A program made the position numbers and the translations under genes. A stretch of DNA of 51,254 nucleotides from an uncultured Acetatifactor sp. Lineage in GTDB: Bacteria; Bacillota; Clostridia; Lachnospirales; Lachnospiraceae. The notes beneath the pieces were generated by a model that had not been told where the DNA came from, ran no database searches, and saw only the letters and a list, made by a program, of their open reading frames with translations. Location: positions 1 to 51,254 of the forward strand of contig CAJUAB010000031.1 of assembly GCA_910583845.1 (NCBI GenBank), in the 5' to 3' direction. Position 1 is the first letter of the stretch; each line of letters starts with the position of its first letter. Positions 24,500-33,224 of this stretch are shown in pieces.

Positions 24500-27163
24500 T
24501 CACTGCGATCTTTCCGCAGCTGTGCTTCCCCTCTCCGGAATACACTGCCGCAACACTTTCTTGAGCAATTCCATGTCTATCGGCTTTGCGAGATGAACGT
24601 TCATACCGGCATGCAGCGCCTCCCTCTCGTCCTCCGCAAAAGCGTTGGCCGTCATGGCTATAATGGGGATTGTGGCCACATCCCCGCGCTCCAGCGCCCT
24701 GATAGCCCTGGTCGCGTCATAACCGTTCATCACCGGCATCTGCACATCCATCAGGATCGCGTCAAACTCGCCCTCCGCCGAATCTCCAAAGCGCTCCAGC
24801 GCCATTTTGCCGTTCTCGACTACCACACATTCCGCACCCTCTAGGGTCAGGATTTCCGTCAGGATCTCCGCGTTGATCTCATTGTCCTCCGCCGCCAGAA
24901 AACGCAGTCCCTCCAGGCTGCTCTCCTCCCCGCCGGAGGGTTCCTCTCTCTTCCCTGCCGCGCCTGATTGCAGTTCCGTCACTTTTTCTTTCAACGCCGA
25001 TACAAAAAACGGCTTTGGCAAAACACCCGTATTCGCCATTTTGAGCGCTTCCTCCCGGGGCAAAGCCCCCGGCAGCGCCCCCGATTCCACTCCCTGCTCC
25101 GCCCCGTCTGCGCCATGGGCTGTCATAAGCAGGAGAAGCGCCGTCTGAGGCAGAGCTTTCCGGATTTTTTCCACGGTCCGGATGTCTCCCGGCTCCGAAG
25201 TGTCCCAGTCCAGCAGCGCCATGGCATATCCCTCCGGAGCGTCCTGTATCCTGCCCAGGGCCTCCTCCGCGCAGGATACCACGTCCACCGGAATCCCCAT
25301 TTCTTCCATGAGAGTACATATATTTTTGCCGTCCTGCAAGCCGCCTGCAACCAGAATACGGGATATCCCGCTTTTCTGCCAGAACAGCTTATCCGCCTGT
25401 CCCTCCGGAACACGGAACTCCAGGTCCACCCTGAAACAGCTTCCCTTGTCCACCTCGCTGGAGACTTCGATGGTCCCGCCCATCAGTTCCACTATATTTT
25501 TGGTAATGGCCATACCCAGCCCGGTGCCCTGTACCTTGTTCGTCGTACTGTTCTCCGCTCTGGTAAACGCGTCAAAAATGGTCTTTAAATATTCCTGCGT
25601 CATCCCATACCCATCGTCCTCCACCTCGATACGGATATGCTCAAACTGGCTGGAACGCTGTTTCAGACCGATAATGCGAAACCAGATATTCCCTCCCTCC
25701 GGCGTATATTTTACGGCATTGGAGAGAAGATTGATGAGAATCTGGTTGACCCTGGTCTCATCACCGATCAGGCACTCATGCTTAATATCCTTTACCTCCA
25801 CATGAAATTCCTGAGATCTGGCTGCTGCCATGGGACGGACAATGGCGTCCACGGAGGATACCAGATCGTTCAGGGTAAATTCCTCCAGATTGAGCACTAC
25901 TTTTCCGCTCTCGATCTTGGACACATCCAGAATATCGTTGATCAGACTGAGCAGGTGCTGCCCGGAGGCCATGATCTTCCGGGTATATGCCCGCACCTTG
26001 TCCGGATTTTCCGCGTCCCTGTCCAGCAGTGTGGTGAATCCCAGAACCGCGTTCATGGGTGTGCGGATATCATGGGACATATTGGAGAGAAACATGGTTT
26101 TGGAATTGCTCGCCAGCTGGGCGGCCTGCAGCGCCTCCGTCAGCTGTTTGCTGTGCAGTTCCCGCTCCGCCTCCCGTTCTATCCTGATTCTGTTCTGCTG
26201 TCTCTGGTTGAAATAGTACAGAACACAGCACAGGAAAAACGCGATCAGCATAACCGCCACCACAAACAAGATGTTCTGATTGACGGTTTTCCCCTCCTGC
26301 TGAATCGATTCGATGGGTACATAGCCTGTCAGATAAACCGAGCCGCCGTTCACGGCCCACATATAATTCAGGGCGCTTTTCCCGCGTATTTCATGGTAAA
26401 ACATAAAGTTTTTCCCATTCCGGACACATTCCTCCACCTCATCCCGGATTTCCTGCTCCCGGATGTCATTGGCCCTGTAATAATCCTCCAGATTGACATG
26501 CCCGGCGCTGCGCTCCCCCATCCCCTTGGGCTTGAGCACAAATCTTTCCGTCCTGGCGTCCATAATATAGAGCATGGCGCTGTTGTTATAGAATTTATTC
26601 GGCAGAGACCTGTCCAGGGAATCATAGGTATATTCCACATAAAGAGTTCCGATCTCTTCGCCCTCTTTTACCACGGGGCATCTGATCGAGTACGCCCATG
26701 TACCCATGTAATTAAGGTAGGAATCCGATATTTCCAGACCGTCCACCGTCCAACCGGAAGAAAAATCCAGTTCTTCCCCGGAGAAGGTTTCCCCCGTGCT
26801 GGATATTCCCTCTGTCTCTCCCGCCGGAATCAGCGCCAGTTTTACCATGGTCTGGTTTCTCTGATAGGCGAGGATGGCGCTCTCCGGGTCCTCCCCCCGG
26901 GCAATCTCCAACGCCATCAGCTTCTGAAACTCCGCTTCCTTATTCAGCACAGTCTCTATGGTACACTGAATCAGATTCAGGCTTTCGCTCAGATTCTGGA
27001 TCGCCGCCGTGGACATTTCTCTGGTTATTTTCCGGGACACGGAAAAGACCACGGTGCCCAGAACGCAAAAGACCGCTATAATGGAAAGGAGCAGCGGAAT
27101 CCCCTTGTCCGCTCTGCCCTTATTCTTTTTTCTTATTCTCCGCATTTTCCAGATTTCCTTCAT
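24500..27163 (-). CDS. Hybrid sensor histidine kinase with two receiver domains
   Basis: An 887-residue membrane sensor. Helix 1 (about residues 21-42) and helix 2 (about 297-318) bracket an extracellular Cache-like region of some 250 residues. Then come the dimerisation domain with phospho-accepting His364 in NMSHDIRTPMNAVLG, an ATPase domain (NQILINLLSNAVKYTPEG, DDGYGM, GTGLGMAI), a degenerate receiver (LVAGG, ALLDWDT) and a canonical receiver (AAEDNEIN, ILMDVQMPVMNGYDATR, MTANAF, LAKPID). No separate response regulator is encoded nearby, so output is unknown. The gene leads into a binding lipoprotein gene 35 bases on. ATG 27163 and ATG 27145 are both possible starts. Confidence 0.93.
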   Translation of the reverse strand: MKEIWKMRRIRKKNKGRADKGIPLLLSIIAVFCVLGTVVFSVSRKITREMSTAAIQNLSESLNLIQCTIETVLNKEAEFQKLMALEIARGEDPESAILAYQRNQTMVKLALIPAGETEGISSTGETFSGEELDFSSGWTVDGLEISDSYLNYMGTWAYSIRCPVVKEGEEIGTLYVEYTYDSLDRSLPNKFYNNSAMLYIMDARTERFVLKPKGMGERSAGHVNLEDYYRANDIREQEIRDEVEECVRNGKNFMFYHEIRGKSALNYMWAVNGGSVYLTGYVPIESIQQEGKTVNQNILFVVAVMLIAFFLCCVLYYFNQRQQNRIRIEREAERELHSKQLTEALQAAQLASNSKTMFLSNMSHDIRTPMNAVLGFTTLLDRDAENPDKVRAYTRKIMASGQHLLSLINDILDVSKIESGKVVLNLEEFTLNDLVSSVDAIVRPMAAARSQEFHVEVKDIKHECLIGDETRVNQILINLLSNAVKYTPEGGNIWFRIIGLKQRSSQFEHIRIEVEDDGYGMTQEYLKTIFDAFTRAENSTTNKVQGTGLGMAITKNIVELMGGTIEVSSEVDKGSCFRVDLEFRVPEGQADKLFWQKSGISRILVAGGLQDGKNICTLMEEMGIPVDVVSCAEEALGRIQDAPEGYAMALLDWDTSEPGDIRTVEKIRKALPQTALLLLMTAHGADGAEQGVESGALPGALPREEALKMANTGVLPKPFFVSALKEKVTELQSGAAGKREEPSGGEESSLEGLRFLAAEDNEINAEILTEILTLEGAECVVVENGKMALERFGDSAEGEFDAILMDVQMPVMNGYDATRAIRALERGDVATIPIIAMTANAFAEDEREALHAGMNVHLAKPIDMELLKKVLRQCIPERGSTAAERSQ

Positions 27164-27219
27164 CCCTCATACTACATTATATTCACAAACGGCCAGATGT
27201 TCCTCCCCCACTTTGGGTG

Positions 27220-28725
27220 TCAGACTCTCTCATAGTTCTCTCCCAGCTGCTTATGCCTTATAATAAAAAGATTCCGGGGATTATCGCAGTAAGCTGCCAG
27301 ATAGTCTCCGGGAACTCCCAGCATGTAGCCGTCTTCATCCCACAGCGGAAATAATTTCACACCCTTATCCAATTCTTTTATATAGACTTGCAGATTGGAA
27401 TTGGGCCTGCAGGACCTGGCATAATCCTGTATCCGGAAAGTAATGTTTTTATCATGATTCTTGATCGTGGGCTCATAGGAGGTCATGGCCCGCCAGTCAA
27501 ATTTTTCGTCCAGAATATCATAATAGGGTTCAAACTGGCTGCTGCTGGTCTGAATGATATCCCCGTCATCCTCCAGCACCAGATAAGTGCCCTCCGCCAC
27601 ATTCAGAGTCACATCCCCCTCCTGTGTGCGGAGGATAGCGCTCCTGCCGATGCCCTCAATGGCGTCCACCCGCACATAGCCCATCCGGTCAGGCCGCTTG
27701 CGGTATCGGTTAAGTCCCGTGAGATCCATCCGGTACTCCCTGGCGTCAATCACCATAAACTCCGTGAAATACTCGTTCATGCGATTGTTGAAGTAGGCAT
27801 CCGCATGGAGTGAGCCGCATTTTTCTCCATAGAGCCGCTGGCTGATATAGCCCCCGGCTTTCTCTGCGTGTCCGCCGCCGGAGCCGATGCCCTCCGTCAG
27901 AAAGGCCGCCAGTTCATTGGCATTGACCTCCCTGATGCAGCTGCGCACCGAGATCTTGAAGCCGTCATCCATCTCGTTGTAAACCAGACACACATCAATC
28001 TCATCCACCTGGAGCAGGAAATCACTGATCAGGCCCAGGATATTAGGATCGCAGGGCTGGGAATGGATTACGGCAAAACGGTACTCGTCGTTGTAGCTGT
28101 AACGAATCATGGCAATACCCGCAATCATCAGTTCCTGCAGGGACAGATTGGAATTGCGGAACATGGTGAGCAGGCGCTTGTTGGTGTTAAGCGTCTCCCA
28201 CATGTCCATATCCCGGGGATTATGCATTTCCGACAGCTGATTGGTGTCCGTGTACAGACCGTAGAACAACGCCGTCCCCAGGACCACATCCTCGTTTACC
28301 GGATAATCCTCCTCCTGCAGCATAGTCCACACCAGTGTACAGCAGCTGCCCAGGTCGGACTGTATACGGCTCATCTCCAGATTTTCAATCTCAATGCGGT
28401 GATGGTCAATTACAGCCACATGCTCCGCCTCAAAACGGGTCACATTGCCGGCCCCATGCTGGCAGTCCACCGTGATCAGCAGCCCCGGGAAGGGCTCCTG
28501 CCCCTCCCGCTCCACATACTCGATGGGGAGTCTGAGCTTGTCACACATCAGGCGCAGATTGGCTTTCTGTATCCGGGAAAATCCGCTGTAGATCATGCGG
28601 ACCTGCTTTCCCCTGTCCCGAAAATAGCAATACAGGCCATATGCTGACCCCAGCGCGTCGGCATCGGGGTTGTCATGGCATTGAATTGTAATCGGATTGT
28701 ATTGTTCCAGGTCCGCCAGTCTCAT
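27220..28725 (-). CDS. DHH-family phosphoesterase with an extra C-terminal domain
   Basis: The first 320 residues form a DHH/DHHA1 enzyme like NrnA: CHDNPDADALGSA (motif I), VDCQHG (motif II), VIDHHRIE (DHH motif) and the substrate-binding GSGGGHAEKAGGYI. Such enzymes degrade short oligoribonucleotides, pAp or cyclic dinucleotide products in the cytoplasm. NrnA-type proteins end at about 320-340 residues. This one runs to 501, adding about 170 residues that I do not recognise and that end in LFIIRHKQLGENYERV. There is no membrane segment or GGDEF domain, so it is not GdpP. ATG 28725 follows AAGGAGAA. Upstream lie the purine genes; the gene is in its own unit or at the end of theirs. Confidence 0.87.
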   Translation of the reverse strand: MRLADLEQYNPITIQCHDNPDADALGSAYGLYCYFRDRGKQVRMIYSGFSRIQKANLRLMCDKLRLPIEYVEREGQEPFPGLLITVDCQHGAGNVTRFEAEHVAVIDHHRIEIENLEMSRIQSDLGSCCTLVWTMLQEEDYPVNEDVVLGTALFYGLYTDTNQLSEMHNPRDMDMWETLNTNKRLLTMFRNSNLSLQELMIAGIAMIRYSYNDEYRFAVIHSQPCDPNILGLISDFLLQVDEIDVCLVYNEMDDGFKISVRSCIREVNANELAAFLTEGIGSGGGHAEKAGGYISQRLYGEKCGSLHADAYFNNRMNEYFTEFMVIDAREYRMDLTGLNRYRKRPDRMGYVRVDAIEGIGRSAILRTQEGDVTLNVAEGTYLVLEDDGDIIQTSSSQFEPYYDILDEKFDWRAMTSYEPTIKNHDKNITFRIQDYARSCRPNSNLQVYIKELDKGVKLFPLWDEDGYMLGVPGDYLAAYCDNPRNLFIIRHKQLGENYERV

Positions 28726-28900
28726 GTTTTACTGTTCTCCTTATCCTTGGACGATGCAGGCCGCTCTGCATTGTCACTTTGCTGTCTGTGATCCGTTGTC
28801 GTTTCCGGGCTTTAAGTTTGTGCAAACATCAGCCCTTTCTCCGGATATTGGTCAGGGAAGCACCTCTGTTACCGGAAAAAGGGCCGGGCAAACAGGCATA

Positions 28901-30079
28901 TCAGTGATGGAACAGGCGGATACCCGTGAATACCATGACCATATCATACTTGTCACAGCACTCGATCACCAGATCGTCCCGCACGGAGCCGCCGGGCTGG
29001 GCAATGTATTTCACACCGCTCTTATGCGCCCTCTCAATATTGTCGGAGAAGGGGAAGAAGGCATCGGACCCCAGGGTCACGTCCCTGTTGCCCTCCAGCC
29101 ACGCCCGTTTCTCCTCGGCGGTAAACACCGGAGGTTTTTCCTGGAAAATCTTCTGCCATGCGCCCTCCGCCAGCACATCCTCATACTCTTCGCCTATATA
29201 CAGGTCGATGGCGTTGTCTCTGTCCGCTCTGCCAATGCTGTCCAGGAACCGGAGCCCCAGCACCTGGGGAGCCTGGCGCAGATACCAGTTATCCGCCTTG
29301 CTGCCTGCCAGTCTGGTACAGTGGATGCGGGACTGTTGTCCGGCACCGATCCCGATAGCCTGTCCGCCCTTCACATAGCAAACGGAGTTGGACTGGGTGT
29401 ATTTCAGAGTGATCAGCGCGATCTTCATGTCGATCAGGGCTTCCTCCGGAACGGTACAGTTTCTTGTCACAAAGCGGGACAGCAGATCTCCGTTGATATC
29501 CAGCTCATTCCTGCCCTGCTCGAAGGTAATGCCGTACACCTGCTTTTTTTCAAGAGGAGCGGGCTGATAGGACGGATCAATCCGGATTACATTGTAATTG
29601 CCCTTCTTCTTTGCTTTCAGCATTTCCAGCGCCTCCGGAGTGTAGCCGGGGGCGATAACGCCGTCGGATACCTCGCGCTTGATCAACCGGGCCGTGTCCT
29701 CATCGCACACATCGGACAGAGCGATGAAATCTCCAAAGGAGGACATTCTGTCCGCTCCCCTGGCCCGGGCGTAGGCGCAGGCCAGGGGGGACAGTTCCCC
29801 CAGGTCGTCCACCCAGTAAATCCTGGCCAGCGTCTCCGTCAGAGGCAATCCCACTGCCGCTCCGGCCGGGGATACATGCTTAAAGGAAGTTGCCGCCGGC
29901 AGGCCGGTGGCCTCCTTCAGTTCTTTTACCAGCTGCCATCCGTTGAAGGCATCCAGAAAATTGATATATCCCGGCTTGCCGTTCAGGACAGTCACGGGAA
30001 GTTCACTGCCGTCCTCCATATAGATCCGGGAAGGTTTCTGATTGGGGTTACATCCGTATTTCAATTCGATCTCGTTCAT
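28901..30079 (-). CDS. purH: AICAR transformylase, stand-alone (PurH C-terminal domain only)
   Basis: This 392-residue protein is the formyltransferase half of PurH, which adds the formyl group from 10-formyl-THF to AICAR. Recognisable stretches are KYGCNPNQKP, the catalytic region SFKHVSPAGAAVG (Lys-His), KYTQSNSVCYVKGGQAIGIG, RADRDNAID, DAFFPFSDNIERA and IAQPGGSVRDD. The IMP cyclohydrolase half found in most bacterial PurH is absent; the upstream PurO gene supplies that activity. The product, FAICAR, therefore passes to PurO. ATG 30079 follows AGGAGAG. A 112-base gap without a terminator separates it from purO, so both are under the ZTP riboswitch. Confidence 0.94.
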   Translation of the reverse strand: MNEIELKYGCNPNQKPSRIYMEDGSELPVTVLNGKPGYINFLDAFNGWQLVKELKEATGLPAATSFKHVSPAGAAVGLPLTETLARIYWVDDLGELSPLACAYARARGADRMSSFGDFIALSDVCDEDTARLIKREVSDGVIAPGYTPEALEMLKAKKKGNYNVIRIDPSYQPAPLEKKQVYGITFEQGRNELDINGDLLSRFVTRNCTVPEEALIDMKIALITLKYTQSNSVCYVKGGQAIGIGAGQQSRIHCTRLAGSKADNWYLRQAPQVLGLRFLDSIGRADRDNAIDLYIGEEYEDVLAEGAWQKIFQEKPPVFTAEEKRAWLEGNRDVTLGSDAFFPFSDNIERAHKSGVKYIAQPGGSVRDDLVIECCDKYDMVMVFTGIRLFHH

Positions 30080-30191
30080 AATGTATTCTCTCCTGGTCTT
30101 TATTGGCGCGTCAGCTCTGAAAAGGGAAATCCCTCTTGTACTCTGCCGCGACTTTGGGCTCTCTTTTTGCCTTTGTCTGCTTCCGTCTGTT

Positions 30192-30899
30192 TTACCGGTT
30201 CTTGTTTATAATTCTGGTATCGTACTGTCCGGTGGCAATGTCAATGTAGCGCACGAACAGAGAAACCTTGTTCTCCTCGTTCAGGCTGTTCCACAGCATG
30301 TCCGTAAACGCGTTCATGTCATCCATCATTTCCACCAGCCTGGGTTCCCCTTCAAAGCTGGGCAGGGGATTCCCGTCATGCATGTAGGTGTGGATAAAAT
30401 GTCCCTCCCCCGCCAGCGGTGTCTCATAGGCGAAAGTGTGGCGGACACAGGAGGACCCGTCTCCATGGTTACTTTTCAGGATGGACATGGCATAGCTGTA
30501 TCTGCCGTCCTCGATATGCAGGATTCCGGAAATTCTGGGGGTGAAGTTGGGGCCGTCCGGCTCAAACTCCCTGCTGCGCAGAGACTGCTCAAATGTCAGC
30601 TGATGATCCATGCCCTCATAGATGGTGTCCGTCTGATCACCGTTGGTCACAATGGTCTTGTTTCCCAGTACGCGCACCGGCGCGTAAATAATCAGGCTGG
30701 GGTCCTCCAGTCTGGAGGGATCAAAAGCCTGGGTGCGAATCCCCTCTCCCTCCGTGACAAAGACGCGGTTTCGGCTGTTGGAACTTCTGCCCATGATAAA
30801 GTAAGCCGTCACAGCCCTGGCCGAGTCCGGCGTCAGTCCGATCACGATGCCCCGTCCGGGGTACGCATTGTTTTCCAGTTCCTGTTTGAGTGATACCAT
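30192..30899 (-). CDS. purO: IMP cyclohydrolase, PurO type
   Basis: The 235-residue protein matches the archaeal-type IMP cyclohydrolase PurO, which closes FAICAR to IMP, the last step of purine synthesis. The family's N-terminal pattern is present (AYPGRGIVIGLTPDSARAVT, then YFIMGRSSNSRNRVF), as are SLIIYAPVR, VVTNG-like IVTNGDQT and TPRISGI. It replaces the N-terminal half of bacterial PurH, which is missing from the downstream gene. I start at ATG 30899, eight bases after GGAGG; an ATG six bases earlier is too close to that site. A ZTP riboswitch with terminator lies upstream (31001-31119). Confidence 0.92.
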   Translation of the reverse strand: MVSLKQELENNAYPGRGIVIGLTPDSARAVTAYFIMGRSSNSRNRVFVTEGEGIRTQAFDPSRLEDPSLIIYAPVRVLGNKTIVTNGDQTDTIYEGMDHQLTFEQSLRSREFEPDGPNFTPRISGILHIEDGRYSYAMSILKSNHGDGSSCVRHTFAYETPLAGEGHFIHTYMHDGNPLPSFEGEPRLVEMMDDMNAFTDMLWNSLNEENKVSLFVRYIDIATGQYDTRIINKNR

Positions 30900-30965
30900 T
30901 TGCATTACCTCCTTCAATAAACCTTGATCATACTCCCGGAATCTGCGTTCGCATGATCATCCACG

Positions 30966-30988
30966 CTGTGAAAGCCGGACTTTCACAG
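30966..30988 (-). promoter_or_regulatory. Leader hairpin between ZTP switch and purO
   Basis: CTGTGAAAG and CTTTCACAG are perfect inverted copies around CCGGA. It lies in the purO leader after the riboswitch terminator and has no T-run, so it is not a second terminator. It is similar to the palindrome at 16279-16298. Confidence 0.5.
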
Positions 30989-31000
30989 ATATATTAAGTG

Positions 31001-31119
31001 AAAAAACCACCTGAGCATACACGGATAAGGTGGCTGCCCAGGCGGTCGGCTTATTTTACGTTTGCACTCCCCATGGGTCTTCCCATAAACAGCCCCAGCT
31101 GTCTCTCCGCCAGTCGTGT
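31001..31119 (-). promoter_or_regulatory. ZTP (pfl) riboswitch with transcription terminator
   Basis: On the minus strand the leader carries the conserved parts of the ZTP aptamer: GACTGGCGGAG at the 5' side (31117-31107), a TATGGGAAGACCCATGGGGA core, and CCGCCTGGGCA at the 3' side. It runs straight into a terminator: CCACCTT pairs with AGGTGG, followed by six T (31006-31001). Known ZTP switches turn on purine and one-carbon genes when ZMP/ZTP accumulates, that is, when 10-formyl-THF is short. Here the controlled genes are purO and purH, the enzymes that consume ZMP (AICAR). Confidence 0.93.
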
Positions 31120-31132
31120 AACGATTACTTAT

Positions 31133-31161
31133 ATAGTACATGGTTTGGGGCGTTTTGGCAA
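31133..31161 (-). promoter_or_regulatory. Sigma-A-type promoter of the ZTP switch-purO-purH unit
   Basis: On the minus strand, TTGCCA (31161-31156), a 17-base spacer and TACTAT (31138-31133), placing the transcript start just before the aptamer. Confidence 0.75.
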
Positions 31162-31240
31162 GTACAGAAAATACTTTTTCACGCCGCTCCCTCTTTTCCA
31201 GAGAAAAAATAAACTTCGCCGGGGCTGTCCTGCATACAGA

Positions 31241-31270
31241 AAAAATCCAGGGGGGCGGCCCTGGATTTTT
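31241..31270 (-). terminator. Terminator of the flagellin-like gene
   Basis: AAAAATCCAG and CTGGATTTTT are perfect inverted copies around a GC-rich loop. It lies about 50 bases after the flagellin stop, and T-runs on both strands allow it to stop transcription from either side. Confidence 0.8.
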
Positions 31271-31321
31271 CCGGTTATTTTATGAGACTGTATGGTTTAT
31301 GGTTTTACGCGTTATAACCAT

Positions 31322-32083
31322 TTACATGCTGCCAAACATACGAGTGATCAGCGTGTCATTCTGCATCTTCTTGCGAAGCATACCCATCTGGTAATCCACC
31401 AGCAATTTGTTTTTCTTCTGTTCGGAAACCGCTTTGGGCACATCCAGATCCTCAATCCGGCTCCTGGCGCTTAAGAGATTGTATGAGGCGTAGTTATTGT
31501 AGTTATAAGTATGCTCCATAGCGTTGGTGGACGCGCCCGTACTGCTTCTCGCCTCGCTGATTTTTTTCATAGCCTCATCGATGGGAGACAGATCAATATC
31601 ACCGGTAACATTGTAGCCTTCCAGCCCCAGACCCTTCAGAGAAAGATTCTCCATCTGGATCTTCATGCCTGTTCCATCGGGATTGGATGCAATCTCCATG
31701 TCCGCCATACTGCCGTCTAACAGCTTCATTTCATTGAACTGGGTGGCGGTAGCCGTATACTGGATGCCGTCAAGCAGCTGGTCAACCTCCTTCTGGATCA
31801 TCTGCTTCTCGTCATCGCCGTATAACCCGTTGGAAGCCTTGAGGCTCAACTCCCGGATTCTCTGCAGGGAATCCTGCATTGATCCAAGAGCGCCATCCTT
31901 GATATTGGCAGCACCGATCCCATCCATGACATTGGAGGCGCCCACGTCCAGGCCCGTGCCGTTTCTTTCGAGCTTGTTGGCAATAGCGAGCCCCGCCGCG
32001 TCATCCGCCGCAGTCTGGATTCTCTTCCCGCTGGCTATTTTCCCATATAGGGAGTTTGTACTGTTTACACCTGAAATCGTCAT
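31322..32083 (-). CDS. Flagellin-like protein with a shortened N-terminal D0 region
   Basis: A 253-residue protein with the flagellin N-terminal D1 signature (KIASGKRIQTAADDAAGLAI, then SNVMDGIGAANIKDGALGSMQDSLQRIRELSLKAS, here described by its ends) and a C-terminal helix containing SARSRIEDLDVPKAVSEQ. Ordinary flagellins have about 17 more residues before the SGxRI motif, forming the D0 helix; here only MTISGVNSTNSLYGK remains. The C-terminus also differs, ending LRKKMQNDTLITRMFGSM, where flagellins end in a conserved D0 helix. No other flagellar genes lie in the window. It may be a specialised minor flagellin or have left the filament role. ATG 32083 follows AAGGAG; the promoter is at 32141-32170. 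Confidence 0.85.
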   Translation of the reverse strand: MTISGVNSTNSLYGKIASGKRIQTAADDAAGLAIANKLERNGTGLDVGASNVMDGIGAANIKDGALGSMQDSLQRIRELSLKASNGLYGDDEKQMIQKEVDQLLDGIQYTATATQFNEMKLLDGSMADMEIASNPDGTGMKIQMENLSLKGLGLEGYNVTGDIDLSPIDEAMKKISEARSSTGASTNAMEHTYNYNNYASYNLLSARSRIEDLDVPKAVSEQKKNKLLVDYQMGMLRKKMQNDTLITRMFGSM

Positions 32084-32140
32084 ATATACTCCTTCCCTGT
32101 ATAGATTATCTACACATAATTCCAATACCTTCCTTTTCTC

Positions 32141-32170
32141 TATTATAAATCATCCGGCGCTTTATCGCAA
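32141..32170 (-). promoter_or_regulatory. Sigma-A-type promoter of the flagellin-like gene
   Basis: On the minus strand, TTGCGA (32170-32165), an 18-base spacer and TATAAT (32146-32141). I looked for the motility sigma factor (sigma-D) pattern and did not find a good one. Confidence 0.55.
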
Positions 32171-32294
32171 GACTGTTTTTGCCGGATACATTGTTTTCCG
32201 TCCTTATATTTCTTTTCCAGTGCCTGCCGGGTCTGCGCCCCCCACCGGAGTACTGGCCACCCTCAGGGAATTTCCAATTTTTTGATTCCGGAAG

Positions 32295-33224
32295 TTACCT
32301 TTTTGCCGCGGAAAATTCTTCTGCGGTACATCTTGTCATCCTGTGTATAAACGCCTCGTCAAGTCCCTCCTTTATCATCTGCCGGATAATACGAATTTTT
32401 TCTTCCCTTCTTCCTTCCCTTCTTCCTTCTTTTAGTCCCGCAGTTTTTCCCTCCTGCAACAGTTCATCCGCCAGATCGTCAAACGCTTTACACATGGATA
32501 GTCCCTCCTTCTCCATCTTATGAGCCAGGCGTTCTACATGCAGATGCCTCGCTATGACTTGTTCCGTTTCCGGACCAAGATGCCTGAAAGCCTCCGTCCG
32601 GAACAGCTCTCTCAATTTCGCCTTGTTGCTACGACATTGTATTGCCTGAAAAAATTCTTTCAGATCAGTCTTATAATCTTCCGGATCTACACAATCCGCC
32701 TCCAGCAGAGGGAAATCGTAATCAAACAGATAATTTCCCAGAAGTTTTCCGGATCTTGCGGACAGACGGAACATCTGTGTCAGCCTGCGCCTGCCCTTCC
32801 AATGCCCCTCTCCCAGATAAAGCACAACGGTAACCGTTGGGAGAAGAGTGTCTTCTTCTTTCATACGGCTCTTTCTTTCACGGTAACACCGGTAGTCCTT
32901 CCGCTCCCGGTGCCCCTTGTCGATCTCCCTGATCTGGTATTCATAATCACTGATGTCATAGGATACCACCCGTTCCGGCATGCTATAATCGGACTCATTC
33001 TCAATCTCCATGCCGTAGCAGATGTTTTGCGAGATATCTTCCATCAGAATATCCCGTTCCCGTTCGCCACTGGCACTTGACAGAGAGGGATATTTCCGTC
33101 TGATCAGGGACAGATTTTCCGGCAGAAGAACGTTCTCTCCATGATAGAGGACGGCATTCATGAGTTCTGCAAAACGCTGGCAGTCAGAGAAATACAGCCT
33201 GTCCGCAATATCCTTTCTTCCCAT
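32295..33224 (-). CDS. Rpn-family recombination-promoting nuclease / transposase-like protein
   Basis: The 309-residue protein fits the Rpn (PD-(D/E)XK nuclease) family common in Lachnospiraceae. It begins MGRKDIADRLYFSDCQRFAELMNAVLYHGE, given here only for its pattern, has the core GMEIENESDYSMPERVV (putative catalytic Glu), then VTVVLYLGEGHWKG and the helical tail EEGLSMCKAFDDLADELLQEGKTAGLKEG with a repeated EGRRE unit. E. coli RpnA relatives are Ca-dependent DNases that promote recombination; their cellular role is unclear. ATG 33224 has GGAAAGG upstream. The frame continues 125 codons upstream but that part lacks family similarity. Confidence 0.8.
   Translation of the reverse strand: MGRKDIADRLYFSDCQRFAELMNAVLYHGENVLLPENLSLIRRKYPSLSSASGERERDILMEDISQNICYGMEIENESDYSMPERVVSYDISDYEYQIREIDKGHRERKDYRCYRERKSRMKEEDTLLPTVTVVLYLGEGHWKGRRRLTQMFRLSARSGKLLGNYLFDYDFPLLEADCVDPEDYKTDLKEFFQAIQCRSNKAKLRELFRTEAFRHLGPETEQVIARHLHVERLAHKMEKEGLSMCKAFDDLADELLQEGKTAGLKEGRREGRREEKIRIIRQMIKEGLDEAFIHRMTRCTAEEFSAAKR

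Noticed and set aside
25637..27235. 532-codon plus-strand frame opposite the histidine kinase
   Set aside because: Entirely covered by the kinase gene, rich in His, Gln and Arg as expected for antisense frames, and has no family resemblance.
28697..30211. 504-codon plus-strand frame opposite purH
   Set aside because: Antisense of the transformylase gene; no start site or motif supports it.
32295..33224. Insertion sequence
   Set aside because: Rpn proteins are sometimes called transposases, but I see no terminal inverted repeats or target duplications around it.
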